A stretch of DNA of 64,000 nt, from the NCBI RefSeq assembly GCF_001429395.1, contig NZ_LMJT01000044.1:1-64000 (forward strand). Reading direction: 5' to 3'. Every line of letters starts with the position of its first letter. Positions within the stretch are counted from its first letter, which is position 1. Below, one piece after another: positions 53,966 to 62,577 of this stretch. The position numbers and the translations under genes were made by a program. The DNA is from Allobosea sp. Root381 (GTDB lineage Bacteria > Pseudomonadota > Alphaproteobacteria > Rhizobiales > Beijerinckiaceae). The notes under the pieces are model-generated. The model saw nothing but the letters and a program-made list of their open reading frames with translations. It was not told the DNA's origin and ran no database searches.

Positions 53966-56157
53966 CAGCGGTAGGACAGCGTCGCCAGAACGGTCCGGCG
54001 CAGGCCGAAGGAGCACTGAACATCGGCGTAGCAGCCGGAGATGTACTCCTTGTCGAACAGGTTCTGCGCGTTGACCTGGATCTTCCACGCCTTCAGGGCC
54101 GGGTTGGCCTTGCCGAAATCATAGCTGATCGCGGCATCGACGAGCGTGTAGTCCGGCGTGAAGAAGGTGTTGGCCGGATTGCCGGCGCCCTTGCCGACAT
54201 AGCGCACGCCGGCACCGAGCCCGAGACCGGCGAAGGTCCCGCTCTGGAAGGTGTAGTGCGCCCAGAGCGAGGCCATGTGGCGCGGCACCACCGCCGGCCG
54301 CTTGCCGAGATCGACGCCGTTGCTCTTGGTCACCTCGGCATCGGTATAGGCATAGGCCGCGATCAGATCGAGGCTGTCGAAGAGCGTGGCCCGCGCCTCG
54401 ACCTCGATGCCGCGCGCCCTGACCTCGCCGGTCTGGGTCTGGAAGCCCGGATTGAGCTGATCGGCCGTCGCGACATTGGTCTGGGTCAGATCGTAGGCCG
54501 CGGCCTGGATGAAGGCGTTCGCGCCCGGCAGGTCGTATTTGAAGCCGATCTCGTACTGTTCGCCTTCGGTCGGCTTGAACGGCGCACCGCCAAAGGCCGT
54601 GCCGGTGAGCGGCTCGAAAGAGGTCGAGTAGCTCGCATAGGGCGCGAAGCCGTTGTCGAAGTTATACATCAGCGCGACCCGCCCGGTCCGAGCCGTGTCG
54701 TCCTGCTTGGTCAGGACGCCGGTGGTCAGCGCCCGCGTCCGCGTTTCCGCGCGGTCGAAGCGGCCGCCGACCAGCAGCGACAGCCGGTCGAGCTTGATCT
54801 GGTCCTGCAGATAGATGCCGTATTGCGAGATCGTCTGCTTGGTGCCCGGGATCGCCGGCACGGCGAAGGGCCTGCGTCCATAGATCGGATTGGTGAAGTC
54901 CAGCGTCTGCACGGTGCCGCCGGCACCGGTGAAAGCGGTCCCGTTCATCCAGTAGGCATCGACGCCGAACAGCAGCTTGTGCGTGAGCGGGCCAGTGCGG
55001 AAATCCGCCTGGAGCGTGTTGTCGATCCCGGCCGTGCGGGCCTTCTCGTTCGAGGCGGTGACGCGCCGCGTCAGCGTGCGCTGGTCGACCGCGTTGATGC
55101 CGGCCACCGCGACCGTCTTCATGCGCGATTCGAGATCCGAGACGCGGACGTTCTGCCGGAAGCTGAACACGTCGTTGAAGCGGTGCTCGAAGGCGTAGCC
55201 GAGATTGGCCTGGTTGCGGCTGTAGCCCTCATAGCTCGGCTCGCCCGGGAAGAAGTCGCTGCGGATCCTGCCGGCGCGGCTCGGCAGCACCGTGCCGACC
55301 GCCGGAATGAAGCCGTAGAAGCCGGTCTCAGGATCGCGCTGGAAGGATGCCATCAGCGTGAAGCTCGTCGCCCCGCTCGGCCGGTAGGTCACCGACGGCG
55401 CGATGAAGATGCGCTCCTCGCGGGTAAAGTCGACCTGCGTGTCCGCAGCTCGTCCGAGACCGACGACGCGATAGAGCCAGGTCTTGTCGGGGTCGACCGG
55501 CCCGCCGAAGTCGAAGGCCATCTGGGCGCGCTGGAAGCTGCCGGTCTGGAGCTGGATCTCGCCATGCGCCTCTTCCTTGGGGCGCTTGCTGACCATGTTG
55601 ACGATGCCGCCGGGCTTGACCTGACCGAAGACGACGGAAGCAGGGCCGCGCAGCACCTCGACGCGCTCCAGCCCCCAGGGCTCGTATGCGGGCACGAGGA
55701 AGTTGACGCCGCGCTGATACTTCAGCCCGTCGAGGAAGTTGATGAAGCCGGCATTGCCGCCGGAACCGCCGAAGCCGCGGATGAAGGCGCTGTCATAGCG
55801 CCCGGCCGAGAGCCGCGTCTCTGCCAGTACGCTGGCGGTATAGCGCAGCGCCTGGCCGACGCTCTGGGCGCCCTGGTCCTGCATCTGCTGGCTGGTCACC
55901 ACGGTCACCGATTGCGGTGTCTCGATCAGCGGCGTGTCGGTCTTGGTCGCCGTGTCGCTGCGGCGGGCGACATAGCCGTTCACCGGCCCACCGGCGCGCT
56001 CGCCCTGGACCTGGATGGTGTCGAGATTGATCGCCTCGCCGCTCTGCGCTTGCGCGCCGCCGGCGCAGAGGACCGCTCCGAGTGCGACGCCGGCCAGCGC
56101 CGCCAGACGCACCCGACCCGCCGCGTTAACCTTGGAGACACTCGTATAGTCCATCAT
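53962..56157 (-). CDS. TonB-dependent siderophore receptor
   Basis: About 731 residues. Signal peptide (RLAALAGVALGAVLCAGGAQAQ), a TonB-box-like LDTIQVQGER, plug domain (IETPQSVTVVTSQQMQDQGA, FIRGFGGSGGN, VFGQVKPGGIVNMVSKRP), then a 22-strand-type barrel ending LATLSYRW. The IPQSV-like plug and NMVSKRP motif are typical of ferric-siderophore receptors (FhuA/FpvA/FoxA group). Start: ATG 56157 follows GCGGGG by a few bases; ATG 56175 is also possible. It is preceded by an AraC regulator gene on the same strand. Confidence 0.94.
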   Translation of the reverse strand: MMDYTSVSKVNAAGRVRLAALAGVALGAVLCAGGAQAQSGEAINLDTIQVQGERAGGPVNGYVARRSDTATKTDTPLIETPQSVTVVTSQQMQDQGAQSVGQALRYTASVLAETRLSAGRYDSAFIRGFGGSGGNAGFINFLDGLKYQRGVNFLVPAYEPWGLERVEVLRGPASVVFGQVKPGGIVNMVSKRPKEEAHGEIQLQTGSFQRAQMAFDFGGPVDPDKTWLYRVVGLGRAADTQVDFTREERIFIAPSVTYRPSGATSFTLMASFQRDPETGFYGFIPAVGTVLPSRAGRIRSDFFPGEPSYEGYSRNQANLGYAFEHRFNDVFSFRQNVRVSDLESRMKTVAVAGINAVDQRTLTRRVTASNEKARTAGIDNTLQADFRTGPLTHKLLFGVDAYWMNGTAFTGAGGTVQTLDFTNPIYGRRPFAVPAIPGTKQTISQYGIYLQDQIKLDRLSLLVGGRFDRAETRTRALTTGVLTKQDDTARTGRVALMYNFDNGFAPYASYSTSFEPLTGTAFGGAPFKPTEGEQYEIGFKYDLPGANAFIQAAAYDLTQTNVATADQLNPGFQTQTGEVRARGIEVEARATLFDSLDLIAAYAYTDAEVTKSNGVDLGKRPAVVPRHMASLWAHYTFQSGTFAGLGLGAGVRYVGKGAGNPANTFFTPDYTLVDAAISYDFGKANPALKAWKIQVNAQNLFDKEYISGCYADVQCSFGLRRTVLATLSYRW

Positions 56158-56237
56158 GCAACCCCGCTTCGCCATATAGTGGTCAGACCCTGCCCTGCTA
56201 TTGCGGGACGGGGCGGCTGCGGGGCAACACGCTCGAC

Positions 56238-56277
56238 TTTCGATTCCGGCAGCATTGCTTTCGATTGCGTTTCGAAT
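56238..56277. promoter_or_regulatory. Three direct TTTCGAWT motifs upstream of the TonB receptor
   Basis: TTTCGATT at 56238-56245 and 56259-56266, and TTTCGAAT at 56270-56277. Spacings are 21 and 11 bp, about two and one helical turns. They lie between the AraC-type regulator gene and the receptor gene, where an AraC activator would bind. Confidence 0.55.
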
Positions 56278-56320
56278 GCCTGTAATCTGAAATCGCGAGG
56301 GCGGATTTTGCACTTGCAGT

Positions 56321-57139
56321 TCAGCGCAAGGCGCTCGGCGGCAGGCCGAAACGTTTCCTGAACAGGCTCGAGAAATGGGCCGGCGTGTATCCGACATGGA
56401 AGGCGGCCTCCGCCACCGTCATCTCTCCGCTGGCGATCAGGGCATGGGCACGCTGGAGCCGCTGCTCCTGCAGATAGCCGAAGACGCTGTCGCCGAAGAG
56501 CTGGCGGAAGCCGGAGGTCAGATTGGTCGGGTTCAGCCCGGTCATCCGCGCGAGCTCGGCCAGGCTCGGCGGGTCCTGCAGCTGCGCCAGCAGGATGTCG
56601 CGCGCCTCGCGAATACGTCCGGCTATGCGCTGCGGCACCCTGGCGGCGCGCGTCGGCACTTCATTCATGACGGTGTCGAGCGCGACCGCCGCGAGCTCCA
56701 GCGCCTTTCCCGCCGCATAGAGGCGATGGAGATTGCCGGCGACCGGCGGTTCCGCGAGTTGCAGGGCCAACGCGCAGAGCGTGGCGTTCGCTGGCCTGAC
56801 CCACAACCCGGCATCACCCTCGACCAGCCCTTGCAGCGCAGCCATCTGGGCGCCGAATTCGTTCGCGATGAAGTCGAGATCGAACTGGAGCAGCGCGCAA
56901 CGCAGCTCCCCGCCCGCCAGTCCGGTCCGCCGTTGCATATGCTCGCCGCTATTGGCGGCGATCAGCAGGGACGGGCCGGCCACCATCACCGGGGGACGGT
57001 CGTCGAGCTCCAGCGACTGCCGCCCGTCGAGGATCACCCCGATCTTCAGCCCGGCCCGCATCGGTCCGACGACACGCTCTCCCGTCTCGACCGCGAAGCG
57101 GCCGGCCGACAATGAAAGCTGGTTGGAGAAGAGCTGCAA
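56321..57139 (-). CDS. AraC-family transcriptional regulator (PchR-like)
   Basis: 272 residues from TTG 57139, the first start in the frame; the ribosome site is weak and the true start could be internal. The C-terminal double helix-turn-helix (about 170-270) has PSLAELARMTGLNPTNLTSGFRQLFG and MTVAEAAFHVGYTPAHFSSLFRKRFG. The N-terminal part (KIGVILDGRQSLELDDRPP) resembles the ligand domain of PchR-type siderophore regulators. It is adjacent to, and probably activates, the receptor operon when ferri-siderophore is present. Confidence 0.88.
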   Translation of the reverse strand: MQLFSNQLSLSAGRFAVETGERVVGPMRAGLKIGVILDGRQSLELDDRPPVMVAGPSLLIAANSGEHMQRRTGLAGGELRCALLQFDLDFIANEFGAQMAALQGLVEGDAGLWVRPANATLCALALQLAEPPVAGNLHRLYAAGKALELAAVALDTVMNEVPTRAARVPQRIAGRIREARDILLAQLQDPPSLAELARMTGLNPTNLTSGFRQLFGDSVFGYLQEQRLQRAHALIASGEMTVAEAAFHVGYTPAHFSSLFRKRFGLPPSALR

Positions 57140-57216
57140 TTCGGCGACCGGATGGCGGGCATGTGAAGGAAGCCCGAGAGCAAAGACTTGGCCTGCTAAC
57201 GCAATTCGGCATAAAG

Positions 57217-57244
57217 ATCAATTTAATCAGTATCTTATATTGAT
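57217..57244. promoter_or_regulatory. AT-rich inverted repeat upstream of the AraC regulator
   Basis: ATCAAT (57217-57222) and ATTGAT (57239-57244) flank an AT-rich 16-bp spacer in GC-rich DNA. It lies about 80 bp upstream of the regulator start and probably overlaps its promoter. Iron-dependent control (Fur, RirA or Irr) is possible but unproven. Confidence 0.4.
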
Positions 57245-57397
57245 TCTAAGCTTCGGAGAGGCTCTGCTTTCCCGCTGAAGGCGGTCGTCGCGAGCTGCTT
57301 ATGCGGCGGATCACAGAACGATCTTTGACAGGCCTCGGCTTTTGCGGCCCGATGGCGGCAAGAACCCTCTCGAAGAGACTGCCGAGGAAATGCCAGC

Positions 57398-58522
57398 ATG
57401 AAAATTCGCGCCGCCGTCCTGAACGCCAGCCCCGTCTCGGCACCCTTTGCGAAAAGCCGGCCGCTCTCGATCGAGGAGATCGACCTCGCTCCGCCGGGCC
57501 CGGGCGAGGTGCTCGTGCGCGTGCGGGCGGCGGGTCTTTGCCATTCCGACCTCTCGGTGATCGACGGCAACAGACCCCGGCCCGTGCCGATGGTGCTCGG
57601 CCATGAGGCTGCGGGCGAGGTGGTCGAGCCAGGCCCCGGCGTGCAGGATCTGAAGAAGGGCGACCGCGTCATCATGGTCTTCGTGCCCTCCTGCGGCCAT
57701 TGCTCGCCCTGCAGCGAGGGCCGCCCGGCGCTCTGCGAACCCGGCAACGCCGCCAATGGCGTCGGTGAACTGCTCGGCGGCGGCCGCAGGCTCTCGCTCA
57801 GTGGCAAGCCGGTGCATCACCATGTCGGCGTCTCCGCCTTCGCCGAACATGCGGTGATCTCGCGCCATTCGCTGGTGAAGATCGAGGCCGACATTCCCCA
57901 TGAGATCGCGGCGCTGTTCGGCTGCGCGGTGCTGACCGGCGTCGGTGCTGCCGTGAACACGGCCAAGGTCAGGGCCGGCGAGACGGTCGCTGTCGTCGGC
58001 CTCGGCGGCGTGGGCTTAAGCGCATTGCTGGGTGCCGCCGCCTGCGGCGCCTCGCGCGTCATCGCGGTCGATCTCTCGGAGGAGAAGCTCGCCGTCGCGC
58101 GCGATCTCGGCGCGACCGACACCTTCAACGCCGGCGACCCGGGCGTCGTCGACGCCATCCGCGCCGCCACCAAGGGGGGCGTCGATCATGGGCTGGAGAT
58201 GGCGGGCTCGGTCAAGGCGCTCGACCTCGCCTATCAGATCACGCGTCGTGGCGGCACGACCACGACGGCAGGCCTTGCCAACCCTGCCCACACGCTGTCG
58301 CTCGCCCCGGTCCGGCTCGTCGGCGAGGAGCGGACGCTGAAGGGCTCCTATGTCGGCTCCTGCATCCCGGTGCGCGACATCCCTCGCTTCGTCGAGCTCT
58401 ACCAGCGCGGCAAGCTGCCGGTGGACAAGCTGATGACCAGTCAGAGTGGGCTCGACGGCATCAACGAGGGTTTCGACGCTCTCAACGAGGGACGCACCAT
58501 CCGCCACATCATCATGATGTGA
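57398..58522 (+). CDS. Zinc-dependent alcohol dehydrogenase
   Basis: 374 residues of the medium-chain dehydrogenase family. Catalytic zinc ligands are Cys48 and the GHEAAG block (His69, Glu70); structural zinc cysteines are Cys99, 102, 105 and 113. The nucleotide-binding motif VGLGGVGLSALL is followed by AVDLSEEK, whose aspartate favours NAD. It resembles class III-type and aryl/benzyl alcohol dehydrogenases. Its substrate is unknown. It faces a convergent aldehyde dehydrogenase, which could oxidise its product. Confidence 0.92.
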   Translation: MKIRAAVLNASPVSAPFAKSRPLSIEEIDLAPPGPGEVLVRVRAAGLCHSDLSVIDGNRPRPVPMVLGHEAAGEVVEPGPGVQDLKKGDRVIMVFVPSCGHCSPCSEGRPALCEPGNAANGVGELLGGGRRLSLSGKPVHHHVGVSAFAEHAVISRHSLVKIEADIPHEIAALFGCAVLTGVGAAVNTAKVRAGETVAVVGLGGVGLSALLGAAACGASRVIAVDLSEEKLAVARDLGATDTFNAGDPGVVDAIRAATKGGVDHGLEMAGSVKALDLAYQITRRGGTTTTAGLANPAHTLSLAPVRLVGEERTLKGSYVGSCIPVRDIPRFVELYQRGKLPVDKLMTSQSGLDGINEGFDALNEGRTIRHIIMM

Positions 58523-58530
58523 GATCGGGC

Positions 58531-58605
58531 GTCATTCTCGGGCGGAGCGAAGCGCCGACCCGAGAATCTCTTCCAGGAGATGGTCGGGTCAAGCCCGACC
58601 ATGAC
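58531..58605. repeat. Palindromic intergenic repeat between convergent genes
   Basis: Bounded by GTCAT and ATGAC. It contains TTCTCGGG/CCCGAGAA and the perfect 9-bp pair ATGGTCGGG/CCCGACCAT with a five-base loop. It lies between the alcohol and aldehyde dehydrogenase stops and may end both transcripts. Confidence 0.65.
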
Positions 58606-58613
58606 GGCAACGA

Positions 58614-60047
58614 TCAACCGTGCTTGTGCACGATCGTCTTGGTCACCGCGAACTCCTCGAGCGCCGCAAAGCCCTTCTCGCGGCCATGGCCGGACTTGCC
58701 GGTGCCGCCGAAGGGCAGTTCGATGCCGCCGCCGGCGCCGTAGCCGTTGATGAAGACCTGCCCGGCCCGCACCTTCTTGGCGACGCGCTGCTGGCGCCCG
58801 CCATCCTTGGTCCAGACGGCCGCGACGAGGCCGTATTCGGTCGAGTTCGCCAGCTTGATCGCATCGGCCTCGTCGGTGAAGGGGAAGGCCGCGAGCACCG
58901 GGCCGAACACCTCTTCCTGCTCCAGCCGGTTGCCGCGCGGCACCTTTCCGAACAGCGTCGGCGTCACGTAGAAGCCGCCATTCGGCACGCCCTGCGCGAT
59001 CTGCCCCTCGGCGATCACCGGGATACCGGCCTCGCGCGCATTCTGGATGAAGCTCTGCACGCGGCCGCGCTGCTTGGCGTTGATCACCGGGCCGCAATCG
59101 AGGTCCATCTCCGGCGTGCCGGCACGCAGCTTGGTGAACTCCTTGGCGACCGCGCCCATGAAGTCGTCATAGACGCGCTCCTGCACCAGCACGCGCGAAC
59201 CGGCCGAGCAGGTCTGCCCAGTGTTCTGGACGATCGCCTTGCAGACGATCGGCACCGCCGCGTCGAAATCGGCATCGTCGAAGACGATCTGCGGTGATTT
59301 ACCGCCGAGTTCGAGCGTGCAGGGGATCAGGTGATCGGCGCAGGCATGCTGCACCATCTTGCCGACCTCGGGCGAGCCGGTGAAGGACATGAAATCGATG
59401 CCGTGATGGGCCGTGAGCGCCGCCCCCGCCTCATGGCCACGCCCGGTGACGATGTTGATCGCGCCGTCCGGGAAACCGACCTCCGAGGCCAGCACCGCAA
59501 GCCGCAGCGCCGTCTGGCAGGCTTCCTCGGCCGGCTTCAGCACGACCGCATTGCCCATGGCGAGCGCGGCCGTCAACGACCTCCCGAACATCTGCGCCGG
59601 GTAGTTCCAGGGCAGGATGTGGCCGGTCACGCCATGCGGCTCATGGATGACGTTGACGTTGTAGCCGTTGAGGAAGGGGATGATGTGGCCGTGCACCTTG
59701 TCGGCCGCGCCGCCATAGAACTCGAAATAGCGGGCGGTCGCATCGATGTCGGCGCGGGCCTGCGCCATCGGTTTGCCGGTGTCCTGCGCCTCGATCTTCG
59801 CCAGTTCCTCGAAATGATCGAGAACCTTGAGGCCGAGCTTCGAGATCAGCCGGCCGCGCTCGGCCGCCGTCAGCTTGCCCCAGGCGCCCTCATAAGCGGC
59901 GCGCGCCGCCTTCACCGCGTCGTCGATGTCCTCGGCGGTGCCGCAGGCGATGCGGGTGAACTCCTCGCCGGTCGCCGGAGCCAGCACGACCATGGTCTCG
60001 CCGCTGCGGCCCGCGACATGGCGTCCGTTGATGAAGTGCTGGGTCAT
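58614..60047 (-). CDS. NAD(P)-dependent aldehyde dehydrogenase
   Basis: 477 residues with all key ALDH residues: PWNYP (Asn148), FTGSPEVGK, catalytic base Glu246 (LELGGKSP), nucleophile Cys280 (NTGQTCSAGSR) and the late EEVFGPV. It is normal length for a soluble ALDH. It follows the LIV-type transporter genes on the same strand, separated by a palindromic repeat, and faces the alcohol dehydrogenase. The substrate is unknown. Confidence 0.94.
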   Translation of the reverse strand: MTQHFINGRHVAGRSGETMVVLAPATGEEFTRIACGTAEDIDDAVKAARAAYEGAWGKLTAAERGRLISKLGLKVLDHFEELAKIEAQDTGKPMAQARADIDATARYFEFYGGAADKVHGHIIPFLNGYNVNVIHEPHGVTGHILPWNYPAQMFGRSLTAALAMGNAVVLKPAEEACQTALRLAVLASEVGFPDGAINIVTGRGHEAGAALTAHHGIDFMSFTGSPEVGKMVQHACADHLIPCTLELGGKSPQIVFDDADFDAAVPIVCKAIVQNTGQTCSAGSRVLVQERVYDDFMGAVAKEFTKLRAGTPEMDLDCGPVINAKQRGRVQSFIQNAREAGIPVIAEGQIAQGVPNGGFYVTPTLFGKVPRGNRLEQEEVFGPVLAAFPFTDEADAIKLANSTEYGLVAAVWTKDGGRQQRVAKKVRAGQVFINGYGAGGGIELPFGGTGKSGHGREKGFAALEEFAVTKTIVHKHG

Positions 60048-60072
60048 GGCGTCTTCTCCTGTCTCGTCTCCC

Positions 60073-60157
60073 GTCCTTGCGAGGAGCGCAGCGAAGAAGC
60101 TCCAGGGGCGGCAGAGCTCTACGTCCCCCTGGATTGCTTCGCTGCGCTCGCAATGAC
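60073..60157. repeat. Palindromic intergenic repeat, copy 1 of a homologous pair
   Basis: About 85 bp running from GTCCTTGCGAG to CTCGCAATGAC, with GGATTGCTTCGCTGCGCTCG on the right arm. It shares layout and much sequence with 63520-63606, including the central GCAGAGCTCT/GTAGAGCTCT spacer. Confidence 0.7.
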
Positions 60158-60172
60158 GGCGGTGGTTCGCAA

Positions 60173-60874
60173 TCAGTGCAGCCCGGCCGCTTCGAGCGAA
60201 CTCGCAGCCAGGCCGCCGGCCACCTCCGTAACCTCTCCCCGCTCGATCGCATAGGCGCGTTCGGCAAAGCTGCGCAGCAGACTGGGGTTGGATTCGGTGA
60301 TGAGCAACGCGATCTCGGGATGGCTGTCGCGCAATGCACGCAGGGCGGCCGCATAGCGCTGCGCCAGCACCGGCGCCAGCCCCTGGAACGGCTCGTCGAG
60401 CAGGATGACCCGGGTGCCGACCATCAGCGCCCGCGCCAGCGCCGCCATCTTGCCCTGCCCGCCCGAAAGCCCTGCCGCCGCCCGGGGACGCAGTTCGGCG
60501 AGTTCCGGCAGAACCTGGTAGATCGCATCGAGCCGCCGCGCGATCTCCGCCGCCGGCACCTTCATCACCTCGGCCGGCAGGCGGATATTCTCCTCTATCG
60601 AGAAGCTCGAGAACAGCCGCCGGTCCTCGGGCGCGTAACCGATGCCGAGGCGCGGCCGCTCATGCGGTGGCATCGTCAGGATCGGCCGGCCGTCGAAAGC
60701 GATGTCCCCCGCCGTGACCTTCATGAAGCCCATGACCGCGCGCAGAAGACTGGTCTTGCCGGCGCCGTTGCGGCCGATCAGCGCGACCGTCGCGCCCTCG
60801 GCCAAGGCGAAATCGACCCTGCGCAGCACCTGCACGCCCTCGATCTCGGCTGAGAGTCCCCTGATCTCCAGCAT
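60173..60874 (-). CDS. ABC transporter ATP-binding protein, LivF-type
   Basis: 233 residues: Walker A LIGRNGAGKTSLLRAVMG, signature LSGGQGKMAALARALM, Walker B VILLDEPFQGLAP and the usual short LivF length. It is the second ATPase of a branched-chain amino-acid/urea-type importer, three bp after the LivG-type gene. The ligand is unknown. Confidence 0.94.
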   Translation of the reverse strand: MLEIRGLSAEIEGVQVLRRVDFALAEGATVALIGRNGAGKTSLLRAVMGFMKVTAGDIAFDGRPILTMPPHERPRLGIGYAPEDRRLFSSFSIEENIRLPAEVMKVPAAEIARRLDAIYQVLPELAELRPRAAAGLSGGQGKMAALARALMVGTRVILLDEPFQGLAPVLAQRYAAALRALRDSHPEIALLITESNPSLLRSFAERAYAIERGEVTEVAGGLAASSLEAAGLH

Positions 60875-60877
60875 GGC

Positions 60878-61627
60878 TCAGACCCCCACGCCGATCACGG
60901 TCTCGCGGACCTCCGGATGGTTCAGGATCTCGTCAGGCGTGCCTTCGAGCGCGATCCGCCCGCCCGACCAGACCGCGACGCGGCTGGCATAGCGGGCGAC
61001 CACGTCCATGTCGTGCTCGACGAAGATCGCCGTGGTGGCGCGTGCGTCGAGCGCGCGCGTCAGCGTGTCCATGACCTGGAACTTCTCATGGCTGGAGACG
61101 CCCGAGGTCGGCTCGTCCATGAAGATCAGCTGGGGGTCCAGTGCGAGCGCGACCGCGATGTCGATGAGCTTGCGCATGCCTTCCGGCAGTTCCCGCACCG
61201 GCCGCTCCGCCGTCTCACGCAGGCCGACGGAATCCAGCAACGCGACCATCTCATCGCGCCTCGGATGACGATCGAGCCGCTGGAAGGGCGACCATGTCCC
61301 CTCGCGCGCGCTCAGCGCCAGAAGCAGGTTTTCCATCACCGTGTTGTCGGTGAAGAGCTGCGGAATCTGGAAGGAACGGCCGATGCCGCGGCGCGTGATC
61401 ACGCGCGGCGCCAGCGCCGTGACATCCTCGCCCGCGAAGAAGACACGGCCCGATTGCGGCTTGAGATAGCCGGTGCAGAGATTGATGAAGGTGGTCTTCC
61501 CGGCGCCGTTCGGCCCGATGATGGCGATGCGCTCATGCCGGCGCACCTCCAGGCTCGCGCCGCTCGCCGCCTGCACGCCGCCGAAGCGAAGTTCCAGGTC
61601 GCGGGCCTCGAGGATGAAGCCGGTCAT
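60878..61627 (-). CDS. ABC transporter ATP-binding protein, LivG-type
   Basis: 249 residues: Walker A IIGPNGAGKTTFINLCTG, RGIGRSFQIPQLF, Walker B LIFMDEPTSGVS, H-loop FVEHDMDVVA and the typical tail GTPDEILNHPEV. The signature region reads LPEGMRKLIDIAVALAL rather than the usual LSxGQ form, a notable but family-tolerated change. ATG 61627 overlaps the LivM stop by four bases. Confidence 0.93.
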   Translation of the reverse strand: MTGFILEARDLELRFGGVQAASGASLEVRRHERIAIIGPNGAGKTTFINLCTGYLKPQSGRVFFAGEDVTALAPRVITRRGIGRSFQIPQLFTDNTVMENLLLALSAREGTWSPFQRLDRHPRRDEMVALLDSVGLRETAERPVRELPEGMRKLIDIAVALALDPQLIFMDEPTSGVSSHEKFQVMDTLTRALDARATTAIFVEHDMDVVARYASRVAVWSGGRIALEGTPDEILNHPEVRETVIGVGV

Positions 61628-62577
61628 GGAGCGCCCTCCCCCGCGGCCGGCGCCCGCTTACGCCCGGCGATGAGGCCGTAGAGCCCGCTCGGCGCGAAGA
61701 AGATGATCACCAGCAGCATGACGCCCAGCACCGCATGCCAGGTCTCGGGTGCATAGACCGCCGCATAGCCGCGGATGATCTGGAACATCAGCGCGCCGAG
61801 GAACGGCCCGGCCACGCCGCCGACACCGCCGAGGATCGCGATGAAGACGAACTCGCCGGAGCGCACCCAATAGGCCAGCTCCGGAGTGACATGGCCTGAG
61901 ACCAGCGCGATGATCGCACCGCCCAAGCCGGCCAGCAGCCCGGAGAGCAGATAGGCGCCGTAGAGCACCTTGCGGCTCGACACGCCAAGATATTCCAGCC
62001 GCGTCTCGTTCGACTTGATCGCCTCCAGCGCCTTGCCGCCGGGCGAGGTCAGATAGCGCGCCACGGCCAGCGCCGCGACGGCCGCGAGCGCCAGCGTGAT
62101 GTAGAACATCCAGAACTCGAAGGCTTCGCGCTCCAGCGTCATGCCAGCGAGCGTCGGCCGCGGCACGCGCTTGCCGTCGGCGCCGCCAGTGATCGAGAAC
62201 AGTTTCTCCAGCAGCGAGAAGAACACCATCGAGATGGCGAGGTTGAGCATGCCGAAGAAGATCGCCCGGTAGCGCACGATGAAGAGCCCGACCAGCGCCG
62301 CGACAAGCCCGGAGGCGGCGGTCGCGATCGGCACCAGCAGCAGCACTTCATGGCCGAGCTTCGCCGCCGCCATGAAGGCCACGACATAAGCGGAGAAGGC
62401 GAAGAACAGCCCATGCCCGAACGAGACCTGCCCGGCCCGCAGCAGGACGAGGATGCCGAGCGCGGCCAGCCCCTCGCAGAGCGCGACCGTCAGGATCACC
62501 GTCGCCCAGGGCGAGAGCAGCGGGAAGACCATCAGTGCGGCGAGCAGCAGCGCGCCGATGACGAGCTGGCGCGACAT
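61624..62577 (-). CDS. ABC transporter permease, LivM-type
   Basis: 317 residues with 8-10 membrane segments, GQVSFGHGLFFAFSAYVVAF and the coupling region LEAIKSNETRLEYLGVSSRK. The internal start ATG 62577 overlaps the LivH stop by one base (TGATG); upstream residues in this frame are shadow of LivH. Confidence 0.93.
   Translation of the reverse strand: MSRQLVIGALLLAALMVFPLLSPWATVILTVALCEGLAALGILVLLRAGQVSFGHGLFFAFSAYVVAFMAAAKLGHEVLLLVPIATAASGLVAALVGLFIVRYRAIFFGMLNLAISMVFFSLLEKLFSITGGADGKRVPRPTLAGMTLEREAFEFWMFYITLALAAVAALAVARYLTSPGGKALEAIKSNETRLEYLGVSSRKVLYGAYLLSGLLAGLGGAIIALVSGHVTPELAYWVRSGEFVFIAILGGVGGVAGPFLGALMFQIIRGYAAVYAPETWHAVLGVMLLVIIFFAPSGLYGLIAGRKRAPAAGEGAP

Noticed and set aside
54256..56361. 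Plus-strand frame of about 700 residues opposite the TonB receptor
   Set aside because: It is rich in Arg, Gly, Ala and Asp and has no recognisable domain, while the minus strand has plug and barrel motifs.
57325..57330. TTGACA as the -35 box of the alcohol dehydrogenase promoter
   Set aside because: No acceptable -10 box lies 16-18 bp downstream, so a promoter cannot be supported from sequence alone.
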